Source of the DNA: Ancylomarina euxina | Lineage (GTDB): Bacteria; Bacteroidota; Bacteroidia; Bacteroidales; Marinifilaceae | DNA: 64,000 bases | NCBI RefSeq assembly: GCF_003863355.1 | Contig: NZ_QQWG01000003.1 | Coordinates: forward strand, 310,001 to 374,000 | Reading direction: 5' to 3' | Part shown: one piece after another, positions 17,131 through 25,681 of the stretch | How the letters are laid out: each line of letters opens with the position of its first letter | How positions within the stretch are numbered: position 1 is the first letter of the stretch | The notes under the pieces: model-generated | What the model was told of the DNA's origin: nothing | The model's database searches: none | The model's input: only the letters and a program-made list of their open reading frames with translations | Made by a program: the position numbers and the translations under genes

Positions 17131-17440
17131 AATATAAGTTTTAAATTTAAATAATATTCTTTTTTTGTAATAAAAGCCTTATGTTTTTCGCTTTCAACTT
17201 TATGACGCCATGTTTGAAGAAAGGGTTACAAATAAAAGAACTTTTTTTGATAGGGTATTTACCTGTTTGTTAATCATTATATAGTTGTGTTGTCATTTTA
17301 TCTGTAACCAATATAAGTTTGGTGCGTCTAACTAATAGATGATTCAAAATAGATGCAACATTTAATGATTTTTTTCAGTCTATTGTATTGTGGGGAGGAA
17401 GGTGAGCAGGTAATTATCTCTAAAACAAGTTTGTTTAAAC
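17131..17440. other. Divergent regulatory region, DUF6249-like gene / ECF sigma gene
   Basis: This region carries a good promoter for the sigma gene (listed separately). No other gene, repeat or strong hairpin was seen. Confidence 0.5.
17290..17321 (+). promoter_or_regulatory. Candidate promoter of the ECF sigma gene
   Basis: TTG at the -33 position, a 21-nt spacer and TAAGTTTG (exact TAnnTTTG) fit the Bacteroidota housekeeping promoter. A start near 17328 would give a leader of about 113 nt. Confidence 0.5.
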
Positions 17441-18016
17441 ATGAAATCTAACAAGGATAGCTATTACATACAGAAAATTAAAAATGGTGATGTTGGAGCC
17501 TATGCCTATTTGGTCGACCGTCATAAAAAAATGGCTTTTAATATTGCTATGCAACTAATTGGGAATAGAGAGGATGCAGAAGAAATCACTCAAGATGCTT
17601 TCTTAAAAGCTTATCAGGCATTAGATAGTTATAAAGGAGAATCGAAATTTTCAACTTGGCTCTATCGTATCATATACAATGCATCTATTTCGAAGATGCG
17701 AAAAAAAAAATTAGATCAGGTCTCCATTGATGATGATTATAATGCTTCGGTTAGTGTGAAATCGACCCAGTCGGCACTTCAAGCTTTAACGAATGAGGAG
17801 CAGAAACTATATATAGATAAAGCTCTTAATAAAATGAGTAGTGAAGAAAAGACTATAATAAACCTCTTTTATTTAGAAGAGAATTCTATTGATGAGGTTT
17901 GTGAAATTACTGGATTGAGTGTAGCAAATGTAAAAGTTAAATTACATCGATCTCGTAAGAAATTATACGGTATCTTAGAGCAGTTTTTACAAGAAGAGTT
18001 GAAGACGATACTTTAA
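17441..18016 (+). CDS. ECF RNA polymerase sigma factor (RpoE/SigW type)
   Basis: The 191-residue protein directs RNA polymerase to a stress regulon. Region 2 is visible as RHKKMAFNIAMQLIGNREDA and the FSTWLYRIIYNASISKMR core-binding/-10 segment. Region 4 is at ALNKMSSEEKTIINLFYLEE with the helix-turn-helix ending ANVKVKLHRSRKKL. The length is typical. The next gene, 66 nt downstream, encodes a two-helix membrane protein likely to be its anti-sigma factor. The promoter in front looks housekeeping, so autoregulation is not evident. Confidence 0.92.
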   Translation: MKSNKDSYYIQKIKNGDVGAYAYLVDRHKKMAFNIAMQLIGNREDAEEITQDAFLKAYQALDSYKGESKFSTWLYRIIYNASISKMRKKKLDQVSIDDDYNASVSVKSTQSALQALTNEEQKLYIDKALNKMSSEEKTIINLFYLEENSIDEVCEITGLSVANVKVKLHRSRKKLYGILEQFLQEELKTIL

Positions 18017-18082
18017 GATGATGATTAAACAAATAGAATAAAAAGAAACTTGCTTTTCTAATTGAGACAAAATTTGGAACTG

Positions 18083-18505
18083 ATGCAAAAGGAAGATATA
18101 TATAAAGATGAGTTCATAAAAAAGTTACTGAATAAGGTTGAGCTTGAAGAACCATCGGCTGATTTCACCAAGCATGTGATGGATGATGTGATGCAGGATT
18201 GGCTGACCAATTCGGTGAGTGTGAAGAAGCGCATGCCAATTAAACGTTTATTGATATTAATTGCTTTGGTCTTATTGGCTGTTGTGATACTTTTAGGAAC
18301 TGATGTACACAGTATTGTTGCTTCTTGGGAGCATCCTTTAATCAAGCAAGTGAATGCTATCCTAATTCAGCCGATTCATGATTTATTAATGGGGGCAGTT
18401 GACCGTATCGTGAGTCTGCCTACTGTTGTTTATATTATTATGATTGGAGGGACTTCATTAATTGTATTTGATAATCTTGTGAAAAAGATGTTACATCAAT
18501 CGTAA
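18083..18505 (+). CDS. Probable membrane anti-sigma factor
   Basis: The 140-residue protein has a cytoplasmic N-terminal region (about 1-55) with a helix EFIKKLLNKVELEEPSADF typical of Bacteroidota anti-sigma-like proteins. A membrane helix follows (about 60-80), then a region of about 35 residues and a second helix (about 112-132). The first motif and the position right after an ECF sigma gene support an anti-sigma role. No zinc-binding ZAS motif (HxxxCxxC) is present. The ATG was preferred to a TTG seven codons upstream. Confidence 0.65.
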   Translation: MQKEDIYKDEFIKKLLNKVELEEPSADFTKHVMDDVMQDWLTNSVSVKKRMPIKRLLILIALVLLAVVILLGTDVHSIVASWEHPLIKQVNAILIQPIHDLLMGAVDRIVSLPTVVYIIMIGGTSLIVFDNLVKKMLHQS

Positions 18506-18524
18506 AACCTTTATTTAAAGAACA

Positions 18525-18560
18525 AAAAAAATGCTGTCGAATGATCGACAGCATTTTTTT
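18525..18560. terminator. Bidirectional terminator
   Basis: A perfect 16-bp stem (AAAAAAATGCTGTCGA and its complement) has a 4-nt loop. It lies between the convergent anti-sigma and DUF3127 genes and is flanked by A and T runs on both sides. Confidence 0.93.
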
Positions 18561-18576
18561 ATGTGAATTTTCATTC

Positions 18577-18945
18577 CTAGAATGGAAGATCATCTTCTTC
18601 TGGAGCAGGAGGCATATCTGCAGCATTGAATTCTGGCATTTCAGCAGCAGCGGCCGCTTGCATTTTTTCAATTCTCCAAGCTTCAAGATTTGAAAAGTAG
18701 TTTACTTTTCCATCTTTTTCCCATTTTCTTCCTTTAATATTGAAAGAAACTTTAATGTTTTCATTAACAGAAACTGTCTCTAATAAATCACAACGATCCT
18801 GAGTTAATTGAAACTTAATGAAATCGTTCCACTCAGAATTTCTTTCGTTTTCAACCTCAATAACAAATTCTCTTTTCTTAAAACGATCACTTACTTGTTG
18901 AGTATCCTCTTTAAGGATAACCTTACCGTTAATTTCAAAGTTCAT
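18577..18945 (-). CDS. DUF3127 protein with an SSB-like acidic tail
   Basis: The 122-residue protein is a DUF3127 family member, recognised from FEINGKVILKEDTQQVSDRF, the KREFVIEVENER strand and NLEAWRIEK. The pattern suggests an OB-fold. After an Ala-rich linker the protein ends in APEEDDLPF. That is very like the acidic tip of single-stranded DNA-binding protein (DDDIPF), which recruits repair and replication proteins. Family members are common in Bacteroidota and have no established function. A DNA-metabolism role is inferred from the tail. It stands alone between a terminator and the cyclophilin gene. Confidence 0.85.
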   Translation of the reverse strand: MNFEINGKVILKEDTQQVSDRFKKREFVIEVENERNSEWNDFIKFQLTQDRCDLLETVSVNENIKVSFNIKGRKWEKDGKVNYFSNLEAWRIEKMQAAAAAEMPEFNAADMPPAPEEDDLPF

Positions 18946-19011
18946 ATAAATATCTTTTGTTTAGTAAGTATTTACTAATGTTTGATTATTGTAAATTTTC
19001 TTTAGAAAGAA

Positions 19012-19449
19012 TTACTCTCTGATGATTACGATTTTATCGATAACATCACCACCTTTAATTTGGTCGATTACTTCAAGACCTTCTACAACCTTGCCAAAAC
19101 AAGTGTGCTGACGATCTAAGTGAGCGGTGTTCTCGCGACTATGACAGATGAAAAATTGTGATCCACCTGTATTTCTTCCAGCGTGAGCCATAGAAAGAAC
19201 ACCTCTATCATGGAACTGGTTACCACCAGTCAATTCACATTTGATAGTATGACCTGGTCCACCTGCACCTGTTCCATCAGGACATCCACCTTGAATAACA
19301 AAGTTTGGAATTACACGGTGAAAAGTTAATCCATCGTAAAATCCTTTTTCTGAAAGAGTAACAAAATTTTGAACTGTTGTAGGTGCATCTTGTTCGAAGA
19401 ATTCCACCTTCATTAGACCTTTTTCTGTATGAATTTCTGCTTGTAACAT
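19012..19449 (-). CDS. Peptidyl-prolyl cis-trans isomerase, cyclophilin type
   Basis: The 145-residue cytoplasmic cyclophilin catalyses proline isomerisation. Active-site residues are visible in FHRVIPNFVIQGGCPDGTGA (catalytic Arg), SMAHAGRNTGGSQFFICHS and HLDRQHTCFGKVVEG (His). There is no signal peptide, and the length matches the short bacterial cyclophilins (PpiB type). It lies in a run of three PPIase genes on the same strand, but a terminator separates it from the FKBP genes. Confidence 0.93.
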   Translation of the reverse strand: MLQAEIHTEKGLMKVEFFEQDAPTTVQNFVTLSEKGFYDGLTFHRVIPNFVIQGGCPDGTGAGGPGHTIKCELTGGNQFHDRGVLSMAHAGRNTGGSQFFICHSRENTAHLDRQHTCFGKVVEGLEVIDQIKGGDVIDKIVIIRE

Positions 19450-19784
19450 ATCTTTGATTTTTATTAATTTTTATTCTATAATATTGAAGATTGAAAGTAC
19501 TCATTTTCTTTTAAAATGTCTTTCTAAGATGGGAGATATTCAAAATTGCTTCCGATCCAGATGCTTTAAGCATAAGTCCTATTGGTTGTAATCTAGTAAC
19601 TTGTCGTCTTAAAAAATGTCTGAGCTAAAATGAAATTCTTTCAGTTCAATTAGGCTACAAAGCTAAGAAAAGAATTGTACTCGCAAAAGAGAAAAAAAAT
19701 CCCTTCCCGAAATAAATCGAAAAGGGAATATCTTAATAGAGGTCTGTTAAAACAGATTCTATAATATTAAAATTGATTAGGAAA
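19450..19784. other. intergenic stretch between PPIase genes
   Basis: It contains the terminator of the FKBP lipoprotein gene. The remainder is the upstream region of the cyclophilin gene and shows no gene or repeat. Confidence 0.5.
19692..19730 (-). terminator. Terminator after the FKBP lipoprotein gene
   Basis: On the minus strand a stem of about 11-12 bp (ATTCCCTTTTCGA against TCGGGAAGGGAT, with a bulge) is followed by a run of eight T. Confidence 0.8.
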
Positions 19785-20492
19785 TTATTTTGTAGCAGGA
19801 GCTGCTGCAGCAACAATTTCAAGTAGCTCTACTTCGAAAATCAAAGTTGAGTTTGGTCCGATATTAGCACCTGCTCCACGAGGACCATAAGCTAAAGCAG
19901 AAGGAATATAAAGTTCCCACTTAGAACCAACAGGCATTAATTGTAAAGCCTCAGTCCATCCTTTGATTACACGAGTAGGTAAGAATTTTGCTGGTTCGTT
20001 ACGTTTGTATGAAGAATCAAATTCTTTACCATCAATTGTTGTTCCACGGTAATGTACACTAACTTCTTGATCTTTAGTTGGAATTGCTCCAGTTCCAGCA
20101 GTTAGAATTTTGTATTGAAGTCCACTTTCAGTTGTTACAACACCTTCTTTGCCTTTATTCTCTTCTAGAAATTTCTCACCAATAGCAATATTTGCTTGAG
20201 CAGCTTTATCTTTAAGCTCTTTAATGAATTTGTTGATGATTGCACCACCAGCACGAGGCTCGATTCTTAAATCTTCCTGAGCTAAAGCAGCGTTTAAACC
20301 TGCTAAAAGAGCATCTTGATTAACTTCGTTTAAGCTGTTTTGTAATAAGTTCCCTCCGAAACTAGCACCGATACTATAGCTTACAGAATCAACAGTTGTG
20401 TTCAAAGCCATGTTTGTGTCTACTTTCTTATCGCAAGAGCTAAATGCGAATACGCCAAGTCCTAATGCTAGAGTTAATACTTTTAATTTCAT
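19785..20492 (-). CDS. FKBP-type PPIase, lipoprotein (Mip/FkpA-like)
   Basis: The 235-residue protein starts with a lipoprotein signal (lipobox FAFSSC, lipidated Cys20). An N-terminal helical dimerisation domain (about 35-115) is followed by an FKBP domain (about 125-230). Key residues of an active FKBP are intact: VSVHYRGTTIDGKEFDSS, RVIKGWTEAL, LAYGPRGAG, and the final LIFEVELL strand. Mip/FkpA proteins are periplasmic chaperones and prolyl isomerases for envelope proteins. An outer-membrane or inner-membrane anchor is inferred from the lipobox. It lies 31 nt downstream of a second FKBP gene that lacks the signal, probably an old duplication. Confidence 0.94.
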   Translation of the reverse strand: MKLKVLTLALGLGVFAFSSCDKKVDTNMALNTTVDSVSYSIGASFGGNLLQNSLNEVNQDALLAGLNAALAQEDLRIEPRAGGAIINKFIKELKDKAAQANIAIGEKFLEENKGKEGVVTTESGLQYKILTAGTGAIPTKDQEVSVHYRGTTIDGKEFDSSYKRNEPAKFLPTRVIKGWTEALQLMPVGSKWELYIPSALAYGPRGAGANIGPNSTLIFEVELLEIVAAAAPATK

Positions 20493-20523
20493 TGTTTTGA
20501 ATATTTAGTTTATCTGTGAAAAA

Positions 20524-21126
20524 TTATACAATTTCTAATAACTCTACTTCAAACATTAGAGTTGTGTGTGGTCCGATTAAGTTACCAGCACCTTGTGCAC
20601 CATAAGCAAGGTTAGATGGAACGAATAATTTCCATTTTGAACCAAGAGGCATTAATTGAAGTGCTTCAACCCATCCTGCAATTACACCGTTTACTGGGAA
20701 TACAGCAGGTTCTCCACGATCTACAGAGCTATCGAAGACAGTTCCATTAATCAATGTTCCATGGTAATGACACTTAACGCTATCAGTAGCTTTAGGCAAA
20801 TCACCTTTACCTTCAGTAATGATTTGGTACTGAAGACCGCTTTCTAGTTCAATGATGCCTTCATTTTTTTTATTCTCTTCAAGGAACATTTTTCCTTCAC
20901 CTATAGCCTGACCAGCCTGTTCTTCTTGCATCTTTGTGAAAAATTCCTGTAGAATGCCATTTGCTTCTTCTGGAGACAATTCTGGCATTTTACCATTAAA
21001 AGCTGCTTCAAGTGCTTCAACAAATGGCTCAGTGCTTATAGTCTTAACACCTGATGTAATTAAATTGCTTGCAATGCTTAAACCAAGGCAATAGCTTACC
21101 TTATCTTGTTCTTCAGTATATTTCAT
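20524..21126 (-). CDS. FKBP-type PPIase, cytoplasmic (FklB-like)
   Basis: The 200-residue protein has the same two-part layout as its neighbour: a helical N-terminal domain from the start (YTEEQDKVSYCLGLSIASNL), then an FKBP domain with VKCHYHGTLINGTVFDSS, GVIAGWVEALQLMPLG and LAYGAQGAG. It has no signal peptide, so it should act in the cytoplasm like FklB (206 residues in E. coli). It is the first gene of the pair, with the lipoprotein paralogue 31 nt downstream. Confidence 0.93.
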   Translation of the reverse strand: MKYTEEQDKVSYCLGLSIASNLITSGVKTISTEPFVEALEAAFNGKMPELSPEEANGILQEFFTKMQEEQAGQAIGEGKMFLEENKKNEGIIELESGLQYQIITEGKGDLPKATDSVKCHYHGTLINGTVFDSSVDRGEPAVFPVNGVIAGWVEALQLMPLGSKWKLFVPSNLAYGAQGAGNLIGPHTTLMFEVELLEIV

Positions 21127-21364
21127 TTATTCAAAATTATTCATCCCAAAAATGATTGTGAAATTTCAAAATGCAGATATTAAAATACTTGCAATAGAAA
21201 TTGATCTTCATTTGTTTTGAGAAATTTCAGTATTAAGTTATTTTGTTGTTTTTCAGAGTATTATAACTTCTGTGAAAAATAAAGCCCTAAGTTAACAGTT
21301 TTCTCTAAAAATGCGAGAATAGGATAAGTTTTTTAAGACTTTTTAAATTTATTCAGTATGATTT

Positions 21365-22042
21365 TCAGAATTTAGAATTCTCAATTTTCGTAGCTCTTAA
21401 AATGTGATGTTTGCCTGGAGGTCCAGCTAATCTTTTGACTTCAAAACCCGATGAACGAAGTGCTCTCTTAACAATGCCCTTAGAACAGTATGTGACTAAT
21501 ATGGCATTAGGATTTGTACACTCATATAGTTTTTTGAATATTCCTTCGGTCCATAAATCTGGTTGAATATCAGGTGCAAAGGCGTCAAAGTAAATAAGAT
21601 CATATTTATCTTTGAAGTCTATCTTTTTCAGATCTCCATTTATTTTATTGAGTCTGAAATTGGCTGAGATTTCACAGGTTCTATTCCATTCAACTTGATG
21701 TAGTTTCTTAAACAAGTCTTTATTTTCAAAATCAATTTGATCCGGATAATTTAAAACTTTTAGCTGTTCTTCATCGATAGGGTAACGTTCTAAGCTATGA
21801 TAAACAATAGATCTTTTATTATTCTCTGCTTCCACAAGAGTCAAGTAGGCATTAAGGCCAGTTCCAAACCCAATTTCTAAAATACAAATTGGGTTTTTAT
21901 CAGAAAAGTGTAGGCCTGCATTTATATAAACATGAATGGCTTCCTGAATAGCACCATGTGTTGAATGATAATGCTCGTTGAGTTCAGGAATAAATATGGT
22001 GTGAGAACCATCTTCGGTTAATTTAATTTCTCGTTTCAGCAT
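21365..22042 (-). CDS. mnmD: tRNA 5-methylaminomethyl-2-thiouridine methyltransferase, stand-alone MnmD
   Basis: MnmD adds the last methyl group at U34 of certain tRNAs, giving mnm5(s2)U. In E. coli it is the N-terminal half of the fusion MnmC, whereas here it stands alone (225 residues). Features are the N-terminal LTEDGSHTIFIPELNEHYHS, the SAM-binding loop CILEIGFGTGLNAYL and the catalytic region LIYFDAFAPDIQPDLWT. The C-terminal YCSKGIVKRALRSSGF and GPPGKHHILRA complete the match. It sits 40 nt downstream of the MATE gene on the same strand. Confidence 0.92.
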   Translation of the reverse strand: MLKREIKLTEDGSHTIFIPELNEHYHSTHGAIQEAIHVYINAGLHFSDKNPICILEIGFGTGLNAYLTLVEAENNKRSIVYHSLERYPIDEEQLKVLNYPDQIDFENKDLFKKLHQVEWNRTCEISANFRLNKINGDLKKIDFKDKYDLIYFDAFAPDIQPDLWTEGIFKKLYECTNPNAILVTYCSKGIVKRALRSSGFEVKRLAGPPGKHHILRATKIENSKF

Positions 22043-22082
22043 AGTGATTATTAAAAAGGATAATATTCAATTCTACTTAAGA

Positions 22083-23585
22083 TTATTTTTCAGATTTGAT
22101 TTGTGAAACGGTTAGGGCTTGTTGTCTTAGTCTACTAGGAATAAGATTAATCCATTTTTTCTGAAAAGGCAATTCATGATCATTTTCTGGATGACGAATC
22201 AGAATGATAATAAAACCTAAAAATAAGAAACTGCCTTTTAATATACTTGATAAGGTAAGTCCCCACCATACAGAAGTTACGGGGACAGAATCAGGATTAA
22301 GATATTCTGAAAAAAGAGGTAGTATATCAACGAGACTGAAAGCAAAAACAAAAGCAAATGGGATGCGCAGAACGTTTCCAATTATTCCAATTATAGTTGG
22401 AGGCATGGCTTTGCCAATGCCATTAAATGCGCCAGTAGCCGTAATTTCTATACACATGAAAACCTGAGAAAAACTTAGAATCATTAAATAAACAATTCCC
22501 ATTTTAAGAACATCGGGTTCACTTTTTTTGATGAAAAGACTGAATATTTCTGCTCCGAAGAAGTAAAATAAAGCTGTACTGATTAGACCTAAAGTTGAGG
22601 CGATGCCTAAAGTAATAAAAAAACCTTTTTGAATTCTATCCCAACGCTTGGCGCCATAGTTTTGGCCTGTAAAAGTTCCGAGTGCAGATGAAAAGCCTAA
22701 GGCTGTCATCCAGGAAAGAGCTTCAATTTGTGAACCAATTGATTGTACAGAGAAAGGTATATTGTTACCCTGAGCAATATAATTCAGCACGCGTGCAAGG
22801 AGCATTGAAAGTATAGCAAAGCAGGTTGATTGAAGGGCAACTGGACCACCAATTTTGATAATGGGTTTTAAGAATTGTTTATTTAGTTTGCCCAGATATT
22901 GCTTGGTGTTAAGAGGATTGTGTTTTCCTTTAAGATGTAACATAAATAATCCAAATACTAGAATTTGAGAAGCTACAGTAGCTATACCTGCACCTTCTGC
23001 TCCCATAGCTGGAATGCTTCCCCATCCAAAAATAAGAATGGGATCTAGAATCATATTTAAAATTAGTCCTACAGCGTTGACGTAGAAAGGCACTTTTGTA
23101 TTACCAGTTCCATTATATATCCCCGAAAGGGTTATATTAGAAAAGGTGAAGGGCATCCCAATTGCTACAATTCTTAGATACACAAAGGCTGTTTGATTTA
23201 CAAAATCATTTTCAATCTGAAAGAGGTTAACAATTGGTCCAGTGAATAACCAGACTAAAAAACCAAAACCTATAGAAATAAGGAATGATAAGCCAAAAGC
23301 ATTTCGTGAAAAAGCTTTGGCATCATCCATATTTTTGCGTCCGACAGATTGTGAGATACAAACTTCGGCTCCAATTTTGGGAATGAACATAAGAGAAGAT
23401 CCCAGCCAAACTAAGTAAAGAGCAATACCAACAGCACTAACCGTTTCGCTTCCTACACGACCTAACCAAGCCATATCGGTCATATTGTAGGCCATTTGTA
23501 CAAATGACGTTGCAATAATTGGGATGGCAAGCTTTAGAATTTGAGGGAGAATTCTACCTGCTGTAAGATCTTTTATTTGTGACAC
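22083..23585 (-). CDS. MATE-family efflux transporter
   Basis: The 500-residue protein has twelve hydrophobic helices in two halves. The first helix begins LKLAIPIIATSFVQMAYNMT with the DMAWLGRVG loop typical of the NorM/DinF branch. Members export cationic drugs or toxic metabolites in exchange for Na+ or H+ in the inner membrane. The substrate is not predictable. It is divergent from dinB, with 149 nt between the starts. Confidence 0.9.
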   Translation of the reverse strand: MSQIKDLTAGRILPQILKLAIPIIATSFVQMAYNMTDMAWLGRVGSETVSAVGIALYLVWLGSSLMFIPKIGAEVCISQSVGRKNMDDAKAFSRNAFGLSFLISIGFGFLVWLFTGPIVNLFQIENDFVNQTAFVYLRIVAIGMPFTFSNITLSGIYNGTGNTKVPFYVNAVGLILNMILDPILIFGWGSIPAMGAEGAGIATVASQILVFGLFMLHLKGKHNPLNTKQYLGKLNKQFLKPIIKIGGPVALQSTCFAILSMLLARVLNYIAQGNNIPFSVQSIGSQIEALSWMTALGFSSALGTFTGQNYGAKRWDRIQKGFFITLGIASTLGLISTALFYFFGAEIFSLFIKKSEPDVLKMGIVYLMILSFSQVFMCIEITATGAFNGIGKAMPPTIIGIIGNVLRIPFAFVFAFSLVDILPLFSEYLNPDSVPVTSVWWGLTLSSILKGSFLFLGFIIILIRHPENDHELPFQKKWINLIPSRLRQQALTVSQIKSEK

Positions 23586-23734
23586 TTAATGAACTTTTAT
23601 TATTAGAAAAATAGGGATTGAAGATGGAAACCTTAAAATTGAATAGAATCTCCATAAAATAATGTCATGCAAAATTAAGAAATAGAAGCAATAATATTGA
23701 AATTAGCTTGATTAATTCAGATCTTGCAGCCATT

Positions 23735-24805
23735 ATGACGGAAGATGTAATCAGAAAGATAATTCATATTGACATGGACGCTTTTTTTGCTTCGGTTGAG
23801 CAAAAAGATAATCCTGAACTTAAGGGTAAAGCCGTGGCTGTTGGTGGAGGTGGAGATAGAGGCGTTGTTGCTGCCGCGAGTTATGAGGCAAGGAAATTTG
23901 GAGTTCGATCTGCTATGGCATCGAAATCAGCATTGAAACGCTGCCCGCATCTGATATTTGTAAATCCTCGTCATTCTCGATATAAAGAGATTTCTGATCA
24001 AATCATGGCAATTTTTCATGAGTTTACAGATTTGGTTGAACCACTCTCTATTGATGAGGCTTTTCTTGATGTTAGCCACAATAAGATGGGATTGCCTTCT
24101 GCTACAGCAATTGCAGAGGAGATTAAACGAAGAGTTAAAGAGGAAACGGGTTTAACAGCTTCTGCAGGTATTTCAGTCAATAAATTTTTGGCAAAAATTG
24201 CATCAGACTATCAAAAACCAGATGGTTTGTTTGTAATAAAGCCCAAAATGGTAGAGTCGTTTATCGAAAAATTAAGTATCGAAAAGTTTTTTGGTGTGGG
24301 TAAGGTGACTGCTGAAAAGATGCATCAAATTGGAATTTTTCATGGTAAGGATTTGAAAAAGCGTTCATTGTTGGAATTAACTCGTTTGTTTGGAAAAAAT
24401 GGAGCTTACTATTATAATATTGTCCGAGGCATTGATCATAGAGAAGTTGACCCCCATCGGATAAGAAAATCAGTGAGTACTGAGAATACTTTTCTTGATG
24501 ATATTAGAAATAAGGAAGAGCTCAAGATAAGATTAGAAGAGTTGGTCTTAGACCTTTATCGACGCTTACAACGGACTAAATTTAAGGGACGTACCATTAA
24601 TCTGAAAATTAAGTACAGTAATTTTGAACAAATAACGCGTTCTCGTACAGTTTTGCATGAGATTACAGATTACAAAGAAATTGTAGAATTGTCAAATAAT
24701 ATACTTGATCAACTTGAGCTGACAGACAGTATTCGCCTATTGGGGGTTGGTGTTTCCAACCAAATAAAACCGAATGAAGTGGTTCAACTGACTTTTGATT
24801 TTTAA
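23735..24805 (+). CDS. dinB: DNA polymerase IV (Y-family)
   Basis: This is an error-prone translesion polymerase of 356 residues. The metal-binding acidic residues are present in IDMDAFFASVE (Asp13) and SIDEAFLD (Asp107, Glu108). SYEARKFGVRSAM follows the palm start. The thumb helix-hairpin-helix (VGKVTAEKMHQIGI) and a little-finger domain with SVSTENTFLDD also fit. I chose the ATG giving MTEDVIRKI over an upstream TTG. The C-terminus ends QLTFDF, resembling the beta-clamp binding motif QLxLF. I did not find a recognisable SOS operator upstream. Confidence 0.95.
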   Translation: MTEDVIRKIIHIDMDAFFASVEQKDNPELKGKAVAVGGGGDRGVVAAASYEARKFGVRSAMASKSALKRCPHLIFVNPRHSRYKEISDQIMAIFHEFTDLVEPLSIDEAFLDVSHNKMGLPSATAIAEEIKRRVKEETGLTASAGISVNKFLAKIASDYQKPDGLFVIKPKMVESFIEKLSIEKFFGVGKVTAEKMHQIGIFHGKDLKKRSLLELTRLFGKNGAYYYNIVRGIDHREVDPHRIRKSVSTENTFLDDIRNKEELKIRLEELVLDLYRRLQRTKFKGRTINLKIKYSNFEQITRSRTVLHEITDYKEIVELSNNILDQLELTDSIRLLGVGVSNQIKPNEVVQLTFDF

Positions 24806-24853
24806 TAGTGAGTAATTATGTTTTTAAATATCGTTCATTAAGAATGATTTCTC

Positions 24854-24861
24854 TATTTTTG
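24854..24861 (+). promoter_or_regulatory. Candidate -7 element for the split 5'-nucleotidase operon
   Basis: TATTTTTG matches TAnnTTTG exactly and ends 40 nt before the first ATG. The -33 position reads TTC rather than TTG. Confidence 0.35.
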
Positions 24862-24901
24862 CCTCATATTAAAAGATATTTAAGTATTTTATTTTGAAAA
24901 A

Positions 24902-25681
24902 ATGCAAAAACACCTAAATAGTTTATTGTGGGCAGCTTGCTTTATCATAGCAATTGCTTGCAATCCTCAGGCAAAGCAACAAGCTGGGATTTTCGCTGCT
25001 AATTCTAGTATCGACTCAAGTCTTGATCAGCAGGCTCTTCAGGATACGACTTTTATCAATATGATTAATCATTATAAAGTAGGACTTGATTCTCAGATGA
25101 ATCAATTAGTTTCTGTTACTAATGAAGCCATGATGTCTGGTAAACCTGAATCTTTATTGAGTAATTATATTGCAGATGCTATGCTTGCAATAGGTAATAA
25201 ATACTGTCAAGACAATAAGCTAGGACACGGTATTGATCTGTCTATTATCAATAATGGCGGTTTACGAACTAGTCTTCCCAAAGGAAATATATCAATAGGA
25301 AAATTGTTTGAACTTTTGCCTTTCGAAAATAAGTTGGTCATTATTGGAATGAAAGGTTCCGATTTGATGAATGTGTTAAGATATCTTGCTGCTAAAAATG
25401 GTGAAGGTGTTTCTGGTATTAAGATGGGAATAAAAGATAGAAAAGTGGATGATGTTAAAATTGGAGGAAAAGCCATAGACTTAAATAAGATCTACCATCT
25501 TATCAGTATCGATTATTTGGTAAATGGAGGCGATGGCATGAACTCGTTTGACAAAAGAGAAAATTTTCGTCATATTCATATGAAACTTCGTGAAGCGATT
25601 ATTGAACATGCTAAGGTGTTATATCAATCAGGTGTTGAAATCAAGTCAGAATTAGATGGGAGGATTTACTATGAACAGTAG
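24902..25681 (+). CDS. Lipoprotein consisting of a 5'-nucleotidase C-terminal domain
   Basis: The 259-residue protein begins with a lipoprotein signal (AIAC, Cys20). A single 5'-nucleotidase C-terminal (UshA substrate-binding) domain follows. Typical patterns are ESLLSNYIADAML, INNGGLRTSLPKGNISIG, LLPFENKLVIIGMKGSDL and LISIDYLVNGGDGM. In UshA this domain binds the nucleotide base and is fused behind the metallophosphatase domain. Here it is encoded first and separately. Its last 11 nt overlap the gene for the metallophosphatase part, so the two are very likely co-translated partners. Confidence 0.88.
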   Translation: MQKHLNSLLWAACFIIAIACNPQAKQQAGIFAANSSIDSSLDQQALQDTTFINMINHYKVGLDSQMNQLVSVTNEAMMSGKPESLLSNYIADAMLAIGNKYCQDNKLGHGIDLSIINNGGLRTSLPKGNISIGKLFELLPFENKLVIIGMKGSDLMNVLRYLAAKNGEGVSGIKMGIKDRKVDDVKIGGKAIDLNKIYHLISIDYLVNGGDGMNSFDKRENFRHIHMKLREAIIEHAKVLYQSGVEIKSELDGRIYYEQ

